NCBI GenBank assembly: GCA_028875075.1
Contig: JAPPGF010000008.1
Location: 124,001 to 188,000 of the forward strand
Direction: 5' to 3'
Origin: Gemmatimonadota bacterium
GTDB lineage: Bacteria > Gemmatimonadota > Gemmatimonadetes > Longimicrobiales > Gaopeijiaceae
Length of the DNA: 64,000 nt
Position numbers and translations under genes: made by a program. Within the stretch, counting starts at the first letter, position 1. The number at the start of each line of letters is the position of its first letter. The notes beneath the pieces are model-generated. The model was not told where the DNA came from. It did not search any database and saw only the letters and a list, made by a program, of their open reading frames with translations. Positions 18,459 through 27,429 of the stretch are shown here, piece by piece.

Positions 18459-18704
18459 TCAGCTCCGGCGACTGCGGCGGCTCGCTTTGCCGACCAGCGG
18501 GCCGGCCAACGCACCCACGGTAAGGCCGATCAGCGCGAACACGAGAATCGGCTGGAGCACTTGCGCGAGTGCGACCTCGGCGCGGATGGCTTGGAGGACC
18601 GACCAGCCGCCCAACAGGAAGGCGCCGGCAACCGCTCCCCATACCGTGTCACGGAGCATCCGGCGGTCGAGCGACCGGTCGCTGTCGGGTTCTCGAAGGT
18701 TCAC
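18459..18704 (-). CDS. Small membrane protein coupled to addA
   Basis: 81 residues from GTG 18704, which overlaps the addA stop as GTGA. A charged N-terminus (about 18 residues) is followed by two hydrophobic segments, WGAVAGAFLLGGWSVLQAI and LQPILVFALIGLTVGALAGPLVG, and a basic tail KASRRSRRS. I do not recognise a family; the second helix is somewhat AtpI-like in Gly/Ala spacing, but that is weak. Translational coupling shows that it belongs to the same transcript as the nuclease genes. Confidence 0.65.
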   Translation of the reverse strand: MNLREPDSDRSLDRRMLRDTVWGAVAGAFLLGGWSVLQAIRAEVALAQVLQPILVFALIGLTVGALAGPLVGKASRRSRRS

Positions 18705-21700
18705 GGACCCACCCGCTCTTCCAGACCTTCACGTGTCCATAGAATCAAGCGGTCGTGCACTGGCTCGTTCGTGAGATGCTCCCACGCATCGGCGTACCAG
18801 CGGAGCTGCTCGCGATAGGTCAGGCGCCGCGCTGCGAAGTCCGGGTCCGTTCCCCGGTCGGTCTTGTAGTCGACCAGCACCCAACCCTCCGGTTCGCGGA
18901 ACGCCAGATCCACGACGCCTTCCAGATAGGTGGGAGGCCTGCCCCCGACCGCCGCGCTCGTTTGCCGGTTGTTCAGTTCGATCTTGAGCGCGAACGGGAC
19001 CTCCACAAGCATGCGTTCCGCAGCAATGGCGCGCTTCCACAGGTCGGACCCGTGCACGGTCTCGATCGCAGCGAGCAGGACGTCGAGCTCGGTGGGCTCG
19101 CCCGCGCGGGTGGGCCGATCAAGCTCGAGTAGTAGCGAGCGGCCGAGTGTCCGCAGCCGCTCTGCGCTCGCACCTCGTGCGGCCGCTTCGAGCAGGCCGT
19201 GGACAGCGCTTCCCCAGTCGTAGCCACCGGGACCGGTGGACACGGGGAGGAGCGCCGGAAGCGAATCCTCTTCGCCGCTGGTGGTGTGAGCGCCTTTCGT
19301 GAGCCCTACCACGGTGCGGAAGGCGTAACCGGCCTGCCGAGACCGTTCCCGTGCTTCGTCCGCGGTCGCAACCATCGCGGCAATCTGCTCGGCATCCACG
19401 TCGAGGTGCTCACGCACCGGTGCTGGTGAACGATTGATGTCGAGCGGCTCGGCGTGTTGCGCGAGCCACCCGGCGAGGGCGCCCCACGAAGATGCGTCCG
19501 CGTTCCTTGCCGTCTGACCGACCACGAGCTCATCGCCCGCGCGGGTTGCAGCGACGTAGAGAAGCCTGAGTTCTTCCGCCTTGAGAAACGCCAACTCACG
19601 CTGCGCCTTCTCCGCCCATCCCAACGGCCGGGCGACCGTACGGAACTCCCGGCCTTTCTTTTCGTCGACCACTAACCAGCCGCGTGCCCTTCCGTCAGCA
19701 CTCCGCGCCACGTGCCGCTTCACCGTCTCTATTGGTCGCTCGTACGGTGCCGCGAGCACCACGACTCTGCCCTCGAGGCCCTTCGCCTTGTGCAGGTTCA
19801 TCAACCGTACTACGGCGCGGCGGCCAGGCTCGAGCGGCGCCTCCGCCTCGTCCTCCGCGAGCGCCGCGTCGAGAGCCTCGAGTGCTCCGAGGAGTGACGT
19901 GTCACCCTTGCTTCCCGATACACGTACGGCGTCTAGCACGAAGCCCAGCGCGCCAGCGCGAATCGACCCGAGTTCTCCGGAGGCAGCGTAGGCCAGGAGC
20001 CCGAGATCGTCGGCGATGCGAGGGACCACCACATCAGCAGGCTCTTGCTGGGCGAGGCTGTACCATCTGCGCATGCGCGCCAGTGCGGCCTCGACCAAGT
20101 CGCCGGTGACGTCACTGTCTGCCCGACGCAGATCAAATCCCCGGCCTGCCTCGCGGTGAACGAGCAACTGCTCGTGGTCGAGGCCAAAGAAGAGACCGGT
20201 GAGCACAGCCACCGTGAGCGCGGAGTCGGAGGGATCGGTGAGCACACGCAGTAGGAGCCGGAGCTCCTCGACCTCTTGCTCCGAACCGATCCCGACGCCG
20301 GAGACTTGCACGGGGAGTCCGCGCGCCTCCAGGGCCCGGGCGAGCGAGGCGAGCGGCCTTTTCCGCCGCGTGAGAATCAGGAAGTCGCCGGCACCCCGTT
20401 CACCGCTCGCCACCCGATCGGCCACGAACTGGGCCAATGCGTCTGATTCCCAAGCCTCCTGCACGTGGCGAGCGCGGCTTTCATCGGGGACAGTGTACTG
20501 GAAGACACCTTCGCGCGGCGGCGGTTCGGCGCGCGGCTGCGGATCCAGTGACGCGAAGCATGCTTGAACCTCTTGGACCTCCGCTGGAAAACCATGAGGA
20601 GGCGCGAATATCTCGTTGACAAGCGACGCAATTGGTTGTCCGGAGCGGAAATTGGCGGTCAAAGTCAGAATGCGACCAAACGTCGCGAAACGCTCGCGCA
20701 CGTGGGCGTACAGCGCAATGTCGGCTCGCCGGAATCGGTAGATGGACTGCTTGGGGTCACCCACGACGAACAGCGCGCCGGGTCGGGGAATCACGTGCAT
20801 CCAGTGTTCTGTTCCGTCCGACGCCAGCAGGAACAGCACCTCCGCCTGGAGCGGGTCGGTGTCCTGGAATTCGTCCACTAGCAAATATTTCCAGCGTTTG
20901 GAGAGCTCGGCGCGCGCGACGCGATTCGTGCGAAGTAAGTGAGCCGCCATGTCGAGCAGGTCCTGAAAGTCCAGCCTGCCGTGTGCACGCCGATGGTCTT
21001 TCAAGGCGGACGTCGCGACTTGAGCGAAGCGCATGGCGGTCGGGTAGCGGTACCCCCACCACTGGTCGAGAACGCGCGCTCCAGGGGAATCCGGCTCCAC
21101 TAGGAGCGCATTGAATCGGTCCCGCAGTTCTCTTGCTGCCAGTTTGCCGGCGGTATCGTCGGCCCATCTCGACTGCGTCAGGTCCCAGGATGTACAGAAG
21201 TCGGCGACGATTTCCAGGAAGCGGCGGTTGTCGTTCCAGCGGCTGTGGCTTCTGTGATAGAGTAGCGTGCGCACGCGCACCTGCATTTTGTCCCAGCCCG
21301 CTCTCGGCTCTTCACGAGGCATCCTTTGTTCGGCTTGGAGCAGTAGGGCCTCCAGATCGTTCCGTAGCGAGACTACCTCGACCGGATCGGGCGGCGGCGC
21401 GGGCTCGAGCGGGAACTCGACATCGGGGTAAGCGTTCAGCTCCTCGTAGAGGCTCCTCAGCTGTCTCGGGGTGAGACCGATCGCGTCGATCTCCGCCAAC
21501 ATCGGATCTCCCGCAGTCGCGAGTCGCTCGAGGTGCAGCGGCCAGAAGCGTGACGCGAGCGCGGTCGCTTCGGCTGCTGTCATCTCCGTGAATCCGGGAT
21601 CTACGCCTGCATCGAGTGGCCGCTCACGAAGCAGTCGTGCGCAGAACGCGTGGATTGTTCCCACGAACGCTCTGTCCAGGTTCTGGAGTGCGCGCTCGAA

Positions 21701-22000
21701 CCGGTTGCGCTCCTGGTCGCTTGCTGCGATGCGCGCACATTCCAGCTGCCCCTGGAAGCGCTTACGCAACTCGCCCGCTGCCTTTCGCGTAAACGTGACC
21801 GCCGCGATTTCGTGGACTGAAACGCCGTGCCGCACGAGAGCGAGCATGCGCTGCACAAGCTGTGTCGTCTTGCCTGACCCGGCACCAGCCTCTACCAGAA
21901 GATTCTCGTGTAGCGCGCCTTCGATCGCGTCGCGGGCGTCTTGGTCGGACAGCCGCCGACTCAGGTCTAAACTGAACTGCTCCGCTGGCGAGCCGGTCAC
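18701..22000 (-). CDS. addA: UvrD/AddA-type helicase-exonuclease
   Basis: 1099 residues. The SF1A helicase core has Walker A in LVEAGAGSGKTTQLVQR (about 35-51), motif Ia AAVTFTRKAAGELRKRF, Walker B YLLVDEFQDTDPLQAEVLF (about 375-395), VGDPKQSIYRFR, and VRLMNLHKAKGLEGRVVVLA. The C-terminal RecB-like nuclease shows YLEGVVDLAFREPEGWVLVDYKTDRG. With the upstream partner it should form a dual nuclease/helicase that resects double-strand breaks for RecA. The ATG at 22000 overlaps the partner's stop as ATGA. Length is close to typical AddA. Confidence 0.9.
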   Translation of the reverse strand: MTGSPAEQFSLDLSRRLSDQDARDAIEGALHENLLVEAGAGSGKTTQLVQRMLALVRHGVSVHEIAAVTFTRKAAGELRKRFQGQLECARIAASDQERNRFERALQNLDRAFVGTIHAFCARLLRERPLDAGVDPGFTEMTAAEATALASRFWPLHLERLATAGDPMLAEIDAIGLTPRQLRSLYEELNAYPDVEFPLEPAPPPDPVEVVSLRNDLEALLLQAEQRMPREEPRAGWDKMQVRVRTLLYHRSHSRWNDNRRFLEIVADFCTSWDLTQSRWADDTAGKLAARELRDRFNALLVEPDSPGARVLDQWWGYRYPTAMRFAQVATSALKDHRRAHGRLDFQDLLDMAAHLLRTNRVARAELSKRWKYLLVDEFQDTDPLQAEVLFLLASDGTEHWMHVIPRPGALFVVGDPKQSIYRFRRADIALYAHVRERFATFGRILTLTANFRSGQPIASLVNEIFAPPHGFPAEVQEVQACFASLDPQPRAEPPPREGVFQYTVPDESRARHVQEAWESDALAQFVADRVASGERGAGDFLILTRRKRPLASLARALEARGLPVQVSGVGIGSEQEVEELRLLLRVLTDPSDSALTVAVLTGLFFGLDHEQLLVHREAGRGFDLRRADSDVTGDLVEAALARMRRWYSLAQQEPADVVVPRIADDLGLLAYAASGELGSIRAGALGFVLDAVRVSGSKGDTSLLGALEALDAALAEDEAEAPLEPGRRAVVRLMNLHKAKGLEGRVVVLAAPYERPIETVKRHVARSADGRARGWLVVDEKKGREFRTVARPLGWAEKAQRELAFLKAEELRLLYVAATRAGDELVVGQTARNADASSWGALAGWLAQHAEPLDINRSPAPVREHLDVDAEQIAAMVATADEARERSRQAGYAFRTVVGLTKGAHTTSGEEDSLPALLPVSTGPGGYDWGSAVHGLLEAAARGASAERLRTLGRSLLLELDRPTRAGEPTELDVLLAAIETVHGSDLWKRAIAAERMLVEVPFALKIELNNRQTSAAVGGRPPTYLEGVVDLAFREPEGWVLVDYKTDRGTDPDFAARRLTYREQLRWYADAWEHLTNEPVHDRLILWTREGLEERVGP

Positions 22001-25000
22001 GAATCGTTCCCCGCGCGATCGCGAAACTGGCGAACGAGCTGGAACTCGGCATACGCTGGGTCGTTCTGGCGCCGAGACGCTCGCTCTCGGAACGAAGACT
22101 CGATCTTTCCGTAGCTGTCGACTCGGACCCTGCAGGCGTCGCGGAAGTCGCAGAAGCGGCAGTCGGCAGCGTTTTCAGTCGGAACGAAATGTCCGCCCGA
22201 CACGACGTCCAGCATGCGGTCGAGCAGAGTGAGACCGTCGCGCAGTTCCGTCCGACGAAAGCGCGAACGCTCGTTCTTGCCCTTCCGAGTCGGGAAGTGG
22301 TACTCCATGCGGTCCACTGGCCTGTTAAACAGCTGTTCGGCGGCCTCAGAGTAGAGCACGTGCTGAAGACGCCTGCCCGCGTTCCACACCGTGGTCGTGC
22401 TGAACTGGAAGGGAGAGCCGGTCTTGTAGTCGACTACGCGGAGGCTGCCCGAGGGCAGGCTGTCAACTCTGTCGATGGCCCCGCGCAGGCGAATCACGGC
22501 CCCGGAAGAGAGTGTTAGCTCGACGGCGGGCAACGCGGTGTCGTCGAACCCGAACCGCAGCTCGGTGGCTTCCCAATCTGGGAGGTCGGCACGGATCATG
22601 CCGACAAACAACGTCATATCTTCACGGAGTTCCTTGAGCTCATGTTCGTACACCGCGCGTGAGGGAGGCGGAACTTCAAGACGCATCCCGTCGACTAGCT
22701 CCTCCAGCGCGATCAGCGCGTGTTCGAGAAAGCGCTCGTCGTCCGGTGCGATTCGGTTGTGCCTCGCCTCGCGCAGGACTCGATCGTAGACGGTATGCAA
22801 GAGCGATCCCTTCTGAAGCGCATCCAGCCAGCGTTCAGGATCGCAGGAAGGGTCATCCGCTGGTCGGACACCGAGGACGTACCTGTAGTAGTACCTTAGC
22901 GGGCAGCTTCCCAAGGCCTCGAGGCCGCTCGAACTGAGTACGACCGTATCGTCCACGCGTGGATCGAGGCCAGGCCGAGGGGCAACGACACCGTGGTGGC
23001 GCCCGACGGTTTCGCCCGTCCGCTCGGCGTGCGCCTCCATTCCAGCAGCGAGCCATGGAAAACAGGCACGCAGGGCAGCTTCACCGTCCAAGATCCGCCC
23101 ATGGCGGTACAGCGCGCCGAGCCAGACATCCTCACGGTCCAGCCTCCGAGTACTACGAGGAATCCGCGAGAGAGGATTTCCCAGCGCCCGCTCCATGTCG
23201 TCGAACCCAGCGTGTGGACGAGCCTCGACCTTCCGGTAGGCCTGAAGCATTAGAGAAGACGGGCCGAGCGTGCGTCCTTCGTAAGCCTCCCAGGCGGGGT
23301 AGCTGAGTGTGACCTGTCCGCGCAGCCGCGCCAGCAGCGCGGCCATGCGGAAGCGCCGCTCTTCAAGGAGCTTAGTAGACGTGGGCAAGCCTTGAGAGGA
23401 CAGTCGGTCACGCTCGCCGTCCAACAAGACCGGGTTCTGTCTATCCGGTCCCGGAGTACGCGCCGAGTCCAGGCCGACGACGAACGTGACCGGGCGTCCG
23501 GTCCATCCGCCGTGCTCTACATCAGCTAGGTGCAGATGTCCCCCGGCCGACCCCCACGGAGCCCGGCCTTCCGAGCCTGGGGCCGGTACGCGAATAGCCA
23601 GGTGCTCCGTGAGCACGGCTACCGCGACCGCGAAGCTAGTGGGCCGGACAAGCGTGGCCGCCGCCCGGTCGAGGATGCGACGGAGTCGCTCAAGGGCGGT
23701 CTGATCCACCGGAGCCTCTGGGGACAGGTGGTCGAGGAATACGGCGAGCGCTCCGGCGAGCGCACTGGGGCTAACCGCGACCGGTGCGGTATCGATCTGG
23801 CGCGGAACGGGTGGGATCGCGCGTTCGATGGGCTCGATCAGAGCTCGTAGTGCGTCGAGCTCCCGCGCTTCGTGGGTATGACCGGTCCGTGCGTCGTCCG
23901 CGCTCTTGTGCTTGTGTGCTTGCCGGGACGTGGCGGCGGCGTGCGTCCGGGCGCCCTCGATGACAGCCAGGTAGCGCTCGCGGCCCCAACCGATGCGCAA
24001 CCGGCGGAGTCTCCGCGCCAGCTTGGCGCCATCGATGTCCCGGAACTCCGGCGGCGGTACCAGATCGCCTGACTCAAGCAGACGTCGCAACTCGTGTTCC
24101 GGGAAGTCTTCCTGTATCCAGCGCAACCATGCGGACACCCCACGACCGACCCGCGTCCGCTCCACAGGAAGCCCGACAGCGAATGTGACCGGCACGCCCA
24201 AACGAACGGCCAGGCTGTGCAGCGCCGGCCCGTAAGTCGAGGTGTCGGGCGTCACGACTTCGACATCGTCCCAACGAATGCCGCCGGCGGCTACACGGCG
24301 CAACACCTCGCGGAGCTCTTCGGTGATTCCTGCGGCACGGAAAAGGGCAACATCGGCCGTTTCAGCGACCGACCGGCAGACCGAGTCGTACACGGCGCCG
24401 AGCAGCCCAGGCTGTGAATCGGTGGATTCCCAGAGTACACCCTCTGGTGCCGGGAGTCCGCGCACGGGGTCGTGCGGTAACCTACGTGCGCCGCGTCTCT
24501 CAAGCGTGGCTAGGAATTTCCCGGCGAGCCCGCGAGCGCCAAGCCCCGGGACCAGCAGGACGACATCAGCTCCGAACGAAGCTCCGTCACGGACCGCCTG
24601 CTCGGCGCGTGCCAGCACGTGCGCTGTGTCAAGGACCCGCTCGGTCGTGAGCCGCCGCTCGAAGCGCGACAGCACGGTTGCGAGGAGTCTACGCTTCGTC
24701 TGGTCCCCGAAACCAGCGGAAGTGAGCCGCTCCGCCTCAACCCCGGCTAGGCGTAGTGCGCTGATCGCTTCACGCATAGCGGCGCGAAACCCTACTCCCT
24801 CGGTCAGTTCCTTGAGGTGATCCGAACTCCGGGTCACGCTCAAAGCGTCGTCCAGCAATTCGTCTATCAGCGCCTGCTCGGCGAACTCGTCCAACAGCGT
24901 GAAGCCCTGTTCGACGAGTTCCGCGCCCACCAATTCGAGTGCCAAGGGCTTAACGGTGGTGACCTCAAGCCCCAGCCACTTGTCGCGATGACGTGCCAGG

Positions 25001-25152
25001 CTGCGGAGGATCTCGCGCCCCTCCCCACGCGTGGGGGCGACCAGGAGGAGGCGTGCGCCGAGTGGGACCTGGTCCACCTCCTTGGCCAGTGCCTCCAACA
25101 GGACGCAGGGTCGCGTTAGTCGGTTCGCCACGCCCGTGCCGCGACATGCCAT
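21997..25152 (-). CDS. addB: PD-(D/E)XK nuclease family protein, AddB-like
   Basis: 1051 residues. The N-terminal helicase-like half begins LLLVAPTRGEGREILRSLA, where the Walker A Lys/Thr are missing, so like RexB-type partners it is probably not an active ATPase. The C-terminal nuclease has LRGAIDRVDSL and LRVVDYKTGSPFQ. Four Cys, one in LEALGSCPLRYYYRYVLG and three in ADCRFCDFRDACRV, fit the AddB iron-sulfur cluster. It partners the next gene, with a 4-bp overlap. The start could be ATG 25152 or the GTG a few codons in. No recB, recC or recD is seen. Confidence 0.85.
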   Translation of the reverse strand: MACRGTGVANRLTRPCVLLEALAKEVDQVPLGARLLLVAPTRGEGREILRSLARHRDKWLGLEVTTVKPLALELVGAELVEQGFTLLDEFAEQALIDELLDDALSVTRSSDHLKELTEGVGFRAAMREAISALRLAGVEAERLTSAGFGDQTKRRLLATVLSRFERRLTTERVLDTAHVLARAEQAVRDGASFGADVVLLVPGLGARGLAGKFLATLERRGARRLPHDPVRGLPAPEGVLWESTDSQPGLLGAVYDSVCRSVAETADVALFRAAGITEELREVLRRVAAGGIRWDDVEVVTPDTSTYGPALHSLAVRLGVPVTFAVGLPVERTRVGRGVSAWLRWIQEDFPEHELRRLLESGDLVPPPEFRDIDGAKLARRLRRLRIGWGRERYLAVIEGARTHAAATSRQAHKHKSADDARTGHTHEARELDALRALIEPIERAIPPVPRQIDTAPVAVSPSALAGALAVFLDHLSPEAPVDQTALERLRRILDRAAATLVRPTSFAVAVAVLTEHLAIRVPAPGSEGRAPWGSAGGHLHLADVEHGGWTGRPVTFVVGLDSARTPGPDRQNPVLLDGERDRLSSQGLPTSTKLLEERRFRMAALLARLRGQVTLSYPAWEAYEGRTLGPSSLMLQAYRKVEARPHAGFDDMERALGNPLSRIPRSTRRLDREDVWLGALYRHGRILDGEAALRACFPWLAAGMEAHAERTGETVGRHHGVVAPRPGLDPRVDDTVVLSSSGLEALGSCPLRYYYRYVLGVRPADDPSCDPERWLDALQKGSLLHTVYDRVLREARHNRIAPDDERFLEHALIALEELVDGMRLEVPPPSRAVYEHELKELREDMTLFVGMIRADLPDWEATELRFGFDDTALPAVELTLSSGAVIRLRGAIDRVDSLPSGSLRVVDYKTGSPFQFSTTTVWNAGRRLQHVLYSEAAEQLFNRPVDRMEYHFPTRKGKNERSRFRRTELRDGLTLLDRMLDVVSGGHFVPTENAADCRFCDFRDACRVRVDSYGKIESSFRERASRRQNDPAYAEFQLVRQFRDRAGNDS

Positions 25153-25511
25153 GGAGATAACCCAGCGCCCTCCGATCCGTCGCCTGGTGAGGCCGGTCTA
25201 CTTGCAGGCCGTCCGTGGTCACAGCGTCGATGCCGACGATCAACTCGTGCCACTGGTAGTCACCTACCGCAATTCAGTCCGCGAGCGCTGGCAGCCTGGG
25301 GGGCGGCCAAGGCCGTGTCCAGTGAAATAGTACGCATCCTCATGCACTCTCACCTCGATGACCGGTGCCATGAGGCAGGTCCAGAAGTGGCGGCCGACGA
25401 AGAAATGCCTCTACTTCTTCGTGCTCTCCGTCGGGCGAGGCCCGATCCGCAGCGACATTGCTCACCTCGCGAACTCGGGTATACGTGCGGTTCAGCGACC
25501 GTCACCGGCTG
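25153..25511. other. 359-bp non-coding stretch upstream of addB
   Basis: This region should hold the addB promoter, but I cannot point to convincing -35/-10 boxes. A perfect 8-bp inverted repeat lies at 25397-25422: ACGAAGAA, 10-base loop, TTCTTCGT. Short open frames here have no recognisable protein features. Otherwise nothing is seen. Confidence 0.4.
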
Positions 25512-27047
25512 CTAACCTCCCGAGCTCCGAGGTGGCACCCGACAGGGCGGGTACGGCTCCGGCTCCCCCTCCTGGCTGATCCGAGGCTCGCGCTCGCGAG
25601 GAAGCCGGGCGGGCTCTTCCGAAGCGAGGTATGCAAGCATCGCCGCAAGGGTGGCGTTGTTCTTGAGATCATCCAGGATGACTTTGTCGTACGTGTCCAG
25701 GTTTGTGTGCCATGTGTACTGGCGGTAGTCGGGATAGTTCGACTGAAGACGCACGACCGGAGCACCACGACACGTGAATGAGGTGTGGTCGCTTCCGCCT
25801 TCTCGCTGTGGACTCGTGAACGCGATCGTGTCCGAGATTTTGCCCGGGATCCGCCGCAGCCAGCGCTCGACCATGGGCTGTGCTTCTTCGAACCCCTGCA
25901 TGCGGATGGCCTCGACCCGCCACGTACCATTGTCGTGGTTGAACCCGACGTGAATGTTATCCACAACCTGTGGGTGGTCGGCGGCAAAAGCGCCTGAGCC
26001 GATAAGCCCCTGTTCCTCGCCACCCCAGTGTCCCACCAATATGGTACGCCGAGGACTCGGGTACGTCGCCTTCAGGATGCGCATGGCTTCCATCATCATG
26101 ACTGTCGCCGTGCCGTTGTCGGTGGCCCCCGATGCACCGTCCCACGAATCCAAATGGGCCGATAGCAAGATGTACTCGTTCGGCAGCTCACCGCCGCGCA
26201 TCTCCGCGATCGTGTTGTAGGAGGGAACCTCTCCGAGAGCTTCGGCATCGGCGTCGAGGCGCACCCGTGGCTGCTGCCCGTTCTCTGCCAGCCGGTTAAG
26301 TAGGCCGTTGTCTTCGCAGCTCACGTCGAGCATCGGCACTTCCCGGGTCGCGGCACTGTGGATCCTGCTGACCCCCCATCCCTGCGACCACGAGGAACTC
26401 AGCACTGCAGCTATGCCGGCCTCGTCGAACCGCGTACCCAGACCTCCGCCCGAGCGGGCAAGACGCTGGCCCCACACGGCCTGAATACTGTCGCGCTGAG
26501 CCTGGATGCGCCGCACGGTTTCCGGTCGCGAATGCGCGATCAGGTTCTCAAGTGGGCGACACGAGGTCTCGGGGGGAGTGAGCAGGATGACCTTACCGCG
26601 GGCCTCGGCAAGCCACGCGTCGTACGCGGCCTGCTCAGGCAGATCTGGGAATGCGACGACTTCTCCGACAACCGGACCATCCGTGCCTGGGCTGTAGGCC
26701 ATTAGCGTGGCATCCAGGTCACGACGACGCGGCGCGATCAGCTCTAGCTGCGTGGCTCCGCGCCGCCACCCATTCCACGTCCCGTACTGCTCGCGCCGCG
26801 CGTCGATATCCCACGCGGAATACTGAGCGAGCGCCCAGTCGACCGCATTGGCGTAGCCGGAGGTTCCCGTCAGTCGAGGCCCGATCGAGTCCATGAGTGC
26901 CTGAGCGAGCCGGGCCGCCTGAGAACGCTCGGTCATACCCTCATCCCACATCGCGCGCAGCACTCGATCGTCGGTCGGCGCGTCCTGCGCGGGTGCGGGT
27001 CGAACGACGGTCAGAGCGAGAACGAGCGACAGAGCGACCCTGTTCAC
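25512..27047 (-). CDS. Secreted M28-family metallopeptidase (first of two paralogues)
   Basis: 511 residues. A signal peptide of about 20 residues ends near VRPAPAQ. A protease-associated insertion lies in the middle (about 120-270). The M28 core has the metal motifs AHLDSWDGASGATDNGTA (His and bridging Asp), GGEEQGLIGS (catalytic and ligand Glu), FNHDNGT (Asp) and YTWHTNLDTYDK (His). It probably removes amino acids or dipeptides from peptides in the periplasm or outside. The start is GTG 27047 with GGAGG about 7 bases upstream. About half of its residues look identical to the gene at 49222-50796, including the N-terminal WDEG/WEAG and GPRL motifs. Confidence 0.9.
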   Translation of the reverse strand: MNRVALSLVLALTVVRPAPAQDAPTDDRVLRAMWDEGMTERSQAARLAQALMDSIGPRLTGTSGYANAVDWALAQYSAWDIDARREQYGTWNGWRRGATQLELIAPRRRDLDATLMAYSPGTDGPVVGEVVAFPDLPEQAAYDAWLAEARGKVILLTPPETSCRPLENLIAHSRPETVRRIQAQRDSIQAVWGQRLARSGGGLGTRFDEAGIAAVLSSSWSQGWGVSRIHSAATREVPMLDVSCEDNGLLNRLAENGQQPRVRLDADAEALGEVPSYNTIAEMRGGELPNEYILLSAHLDSWDGASGATDNGTATVMMMEAMRILKATYPSPRRTILVGHWGGEEQGLIGSGAFAADHPQVVDNIHVGFNHDNGTWRVEAIRMQGFEEAQPMVERWLRRIPGKISDTIAFTSPQREGGSDHTSFTCRGAPVVRLQSNYPDYRQYTWHTNLDTYDKVILDDLKNNATLAAMLAYLASEEPARLPREREPRISQEGEPEPYPPCRVPPRSSGG

Positions 27048-27429
27048 GAGAACCTCCGGACGGGTGGCGTAGGGTAGCGAAAGAGACAGCCTATCTTACT
27101 TCTTCCCGAGCCCGCGCGGCTACGCAGGCAGGTACGCTTCTTCTCATGTGTGCCGCGAAGGTCAGGAACAACTCCGATATCCGGTCGGGAGCAAGCCGGA
27201 CGCGAACGGGAATGGTCGGGGTGCGGTTGGGCAGGTACGGGTGGGTGTGGCTGCCTCTCTACAAGTGGGCGCCTCGCGCGGCTTTCATGGCACAGAGGTG
27301 ACTAGGAAAGGGTCCGAGACGGCGAGCGGGGAGCCGTTCTCCTCGGCGACAGAGAAGTAGTAGGTGCCGGCTATATCGGTAGCGGGCACGGGTTGCTAGG
27401 TGCCACTCAACGGAGGATGTAAGTCAGCG
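27048..27429. other. 382-bp intergenic stretch with a possible gene remnant
   Basis: It holds the upstream region of the M28 gene (ribosome binding site GGAGG near 27054) and the end of the DUF2723 unit. On the minus strand, a 34-codon frame from GTG 27389 to TGA 27285 reads IAGTYYFSVAEENGSPLAV, which looks protein-like. It has a stop just before its GTG and no ribosome binding site, so it may be the tail of a lost gene. No other gene is seen. Confidence 0.35.
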
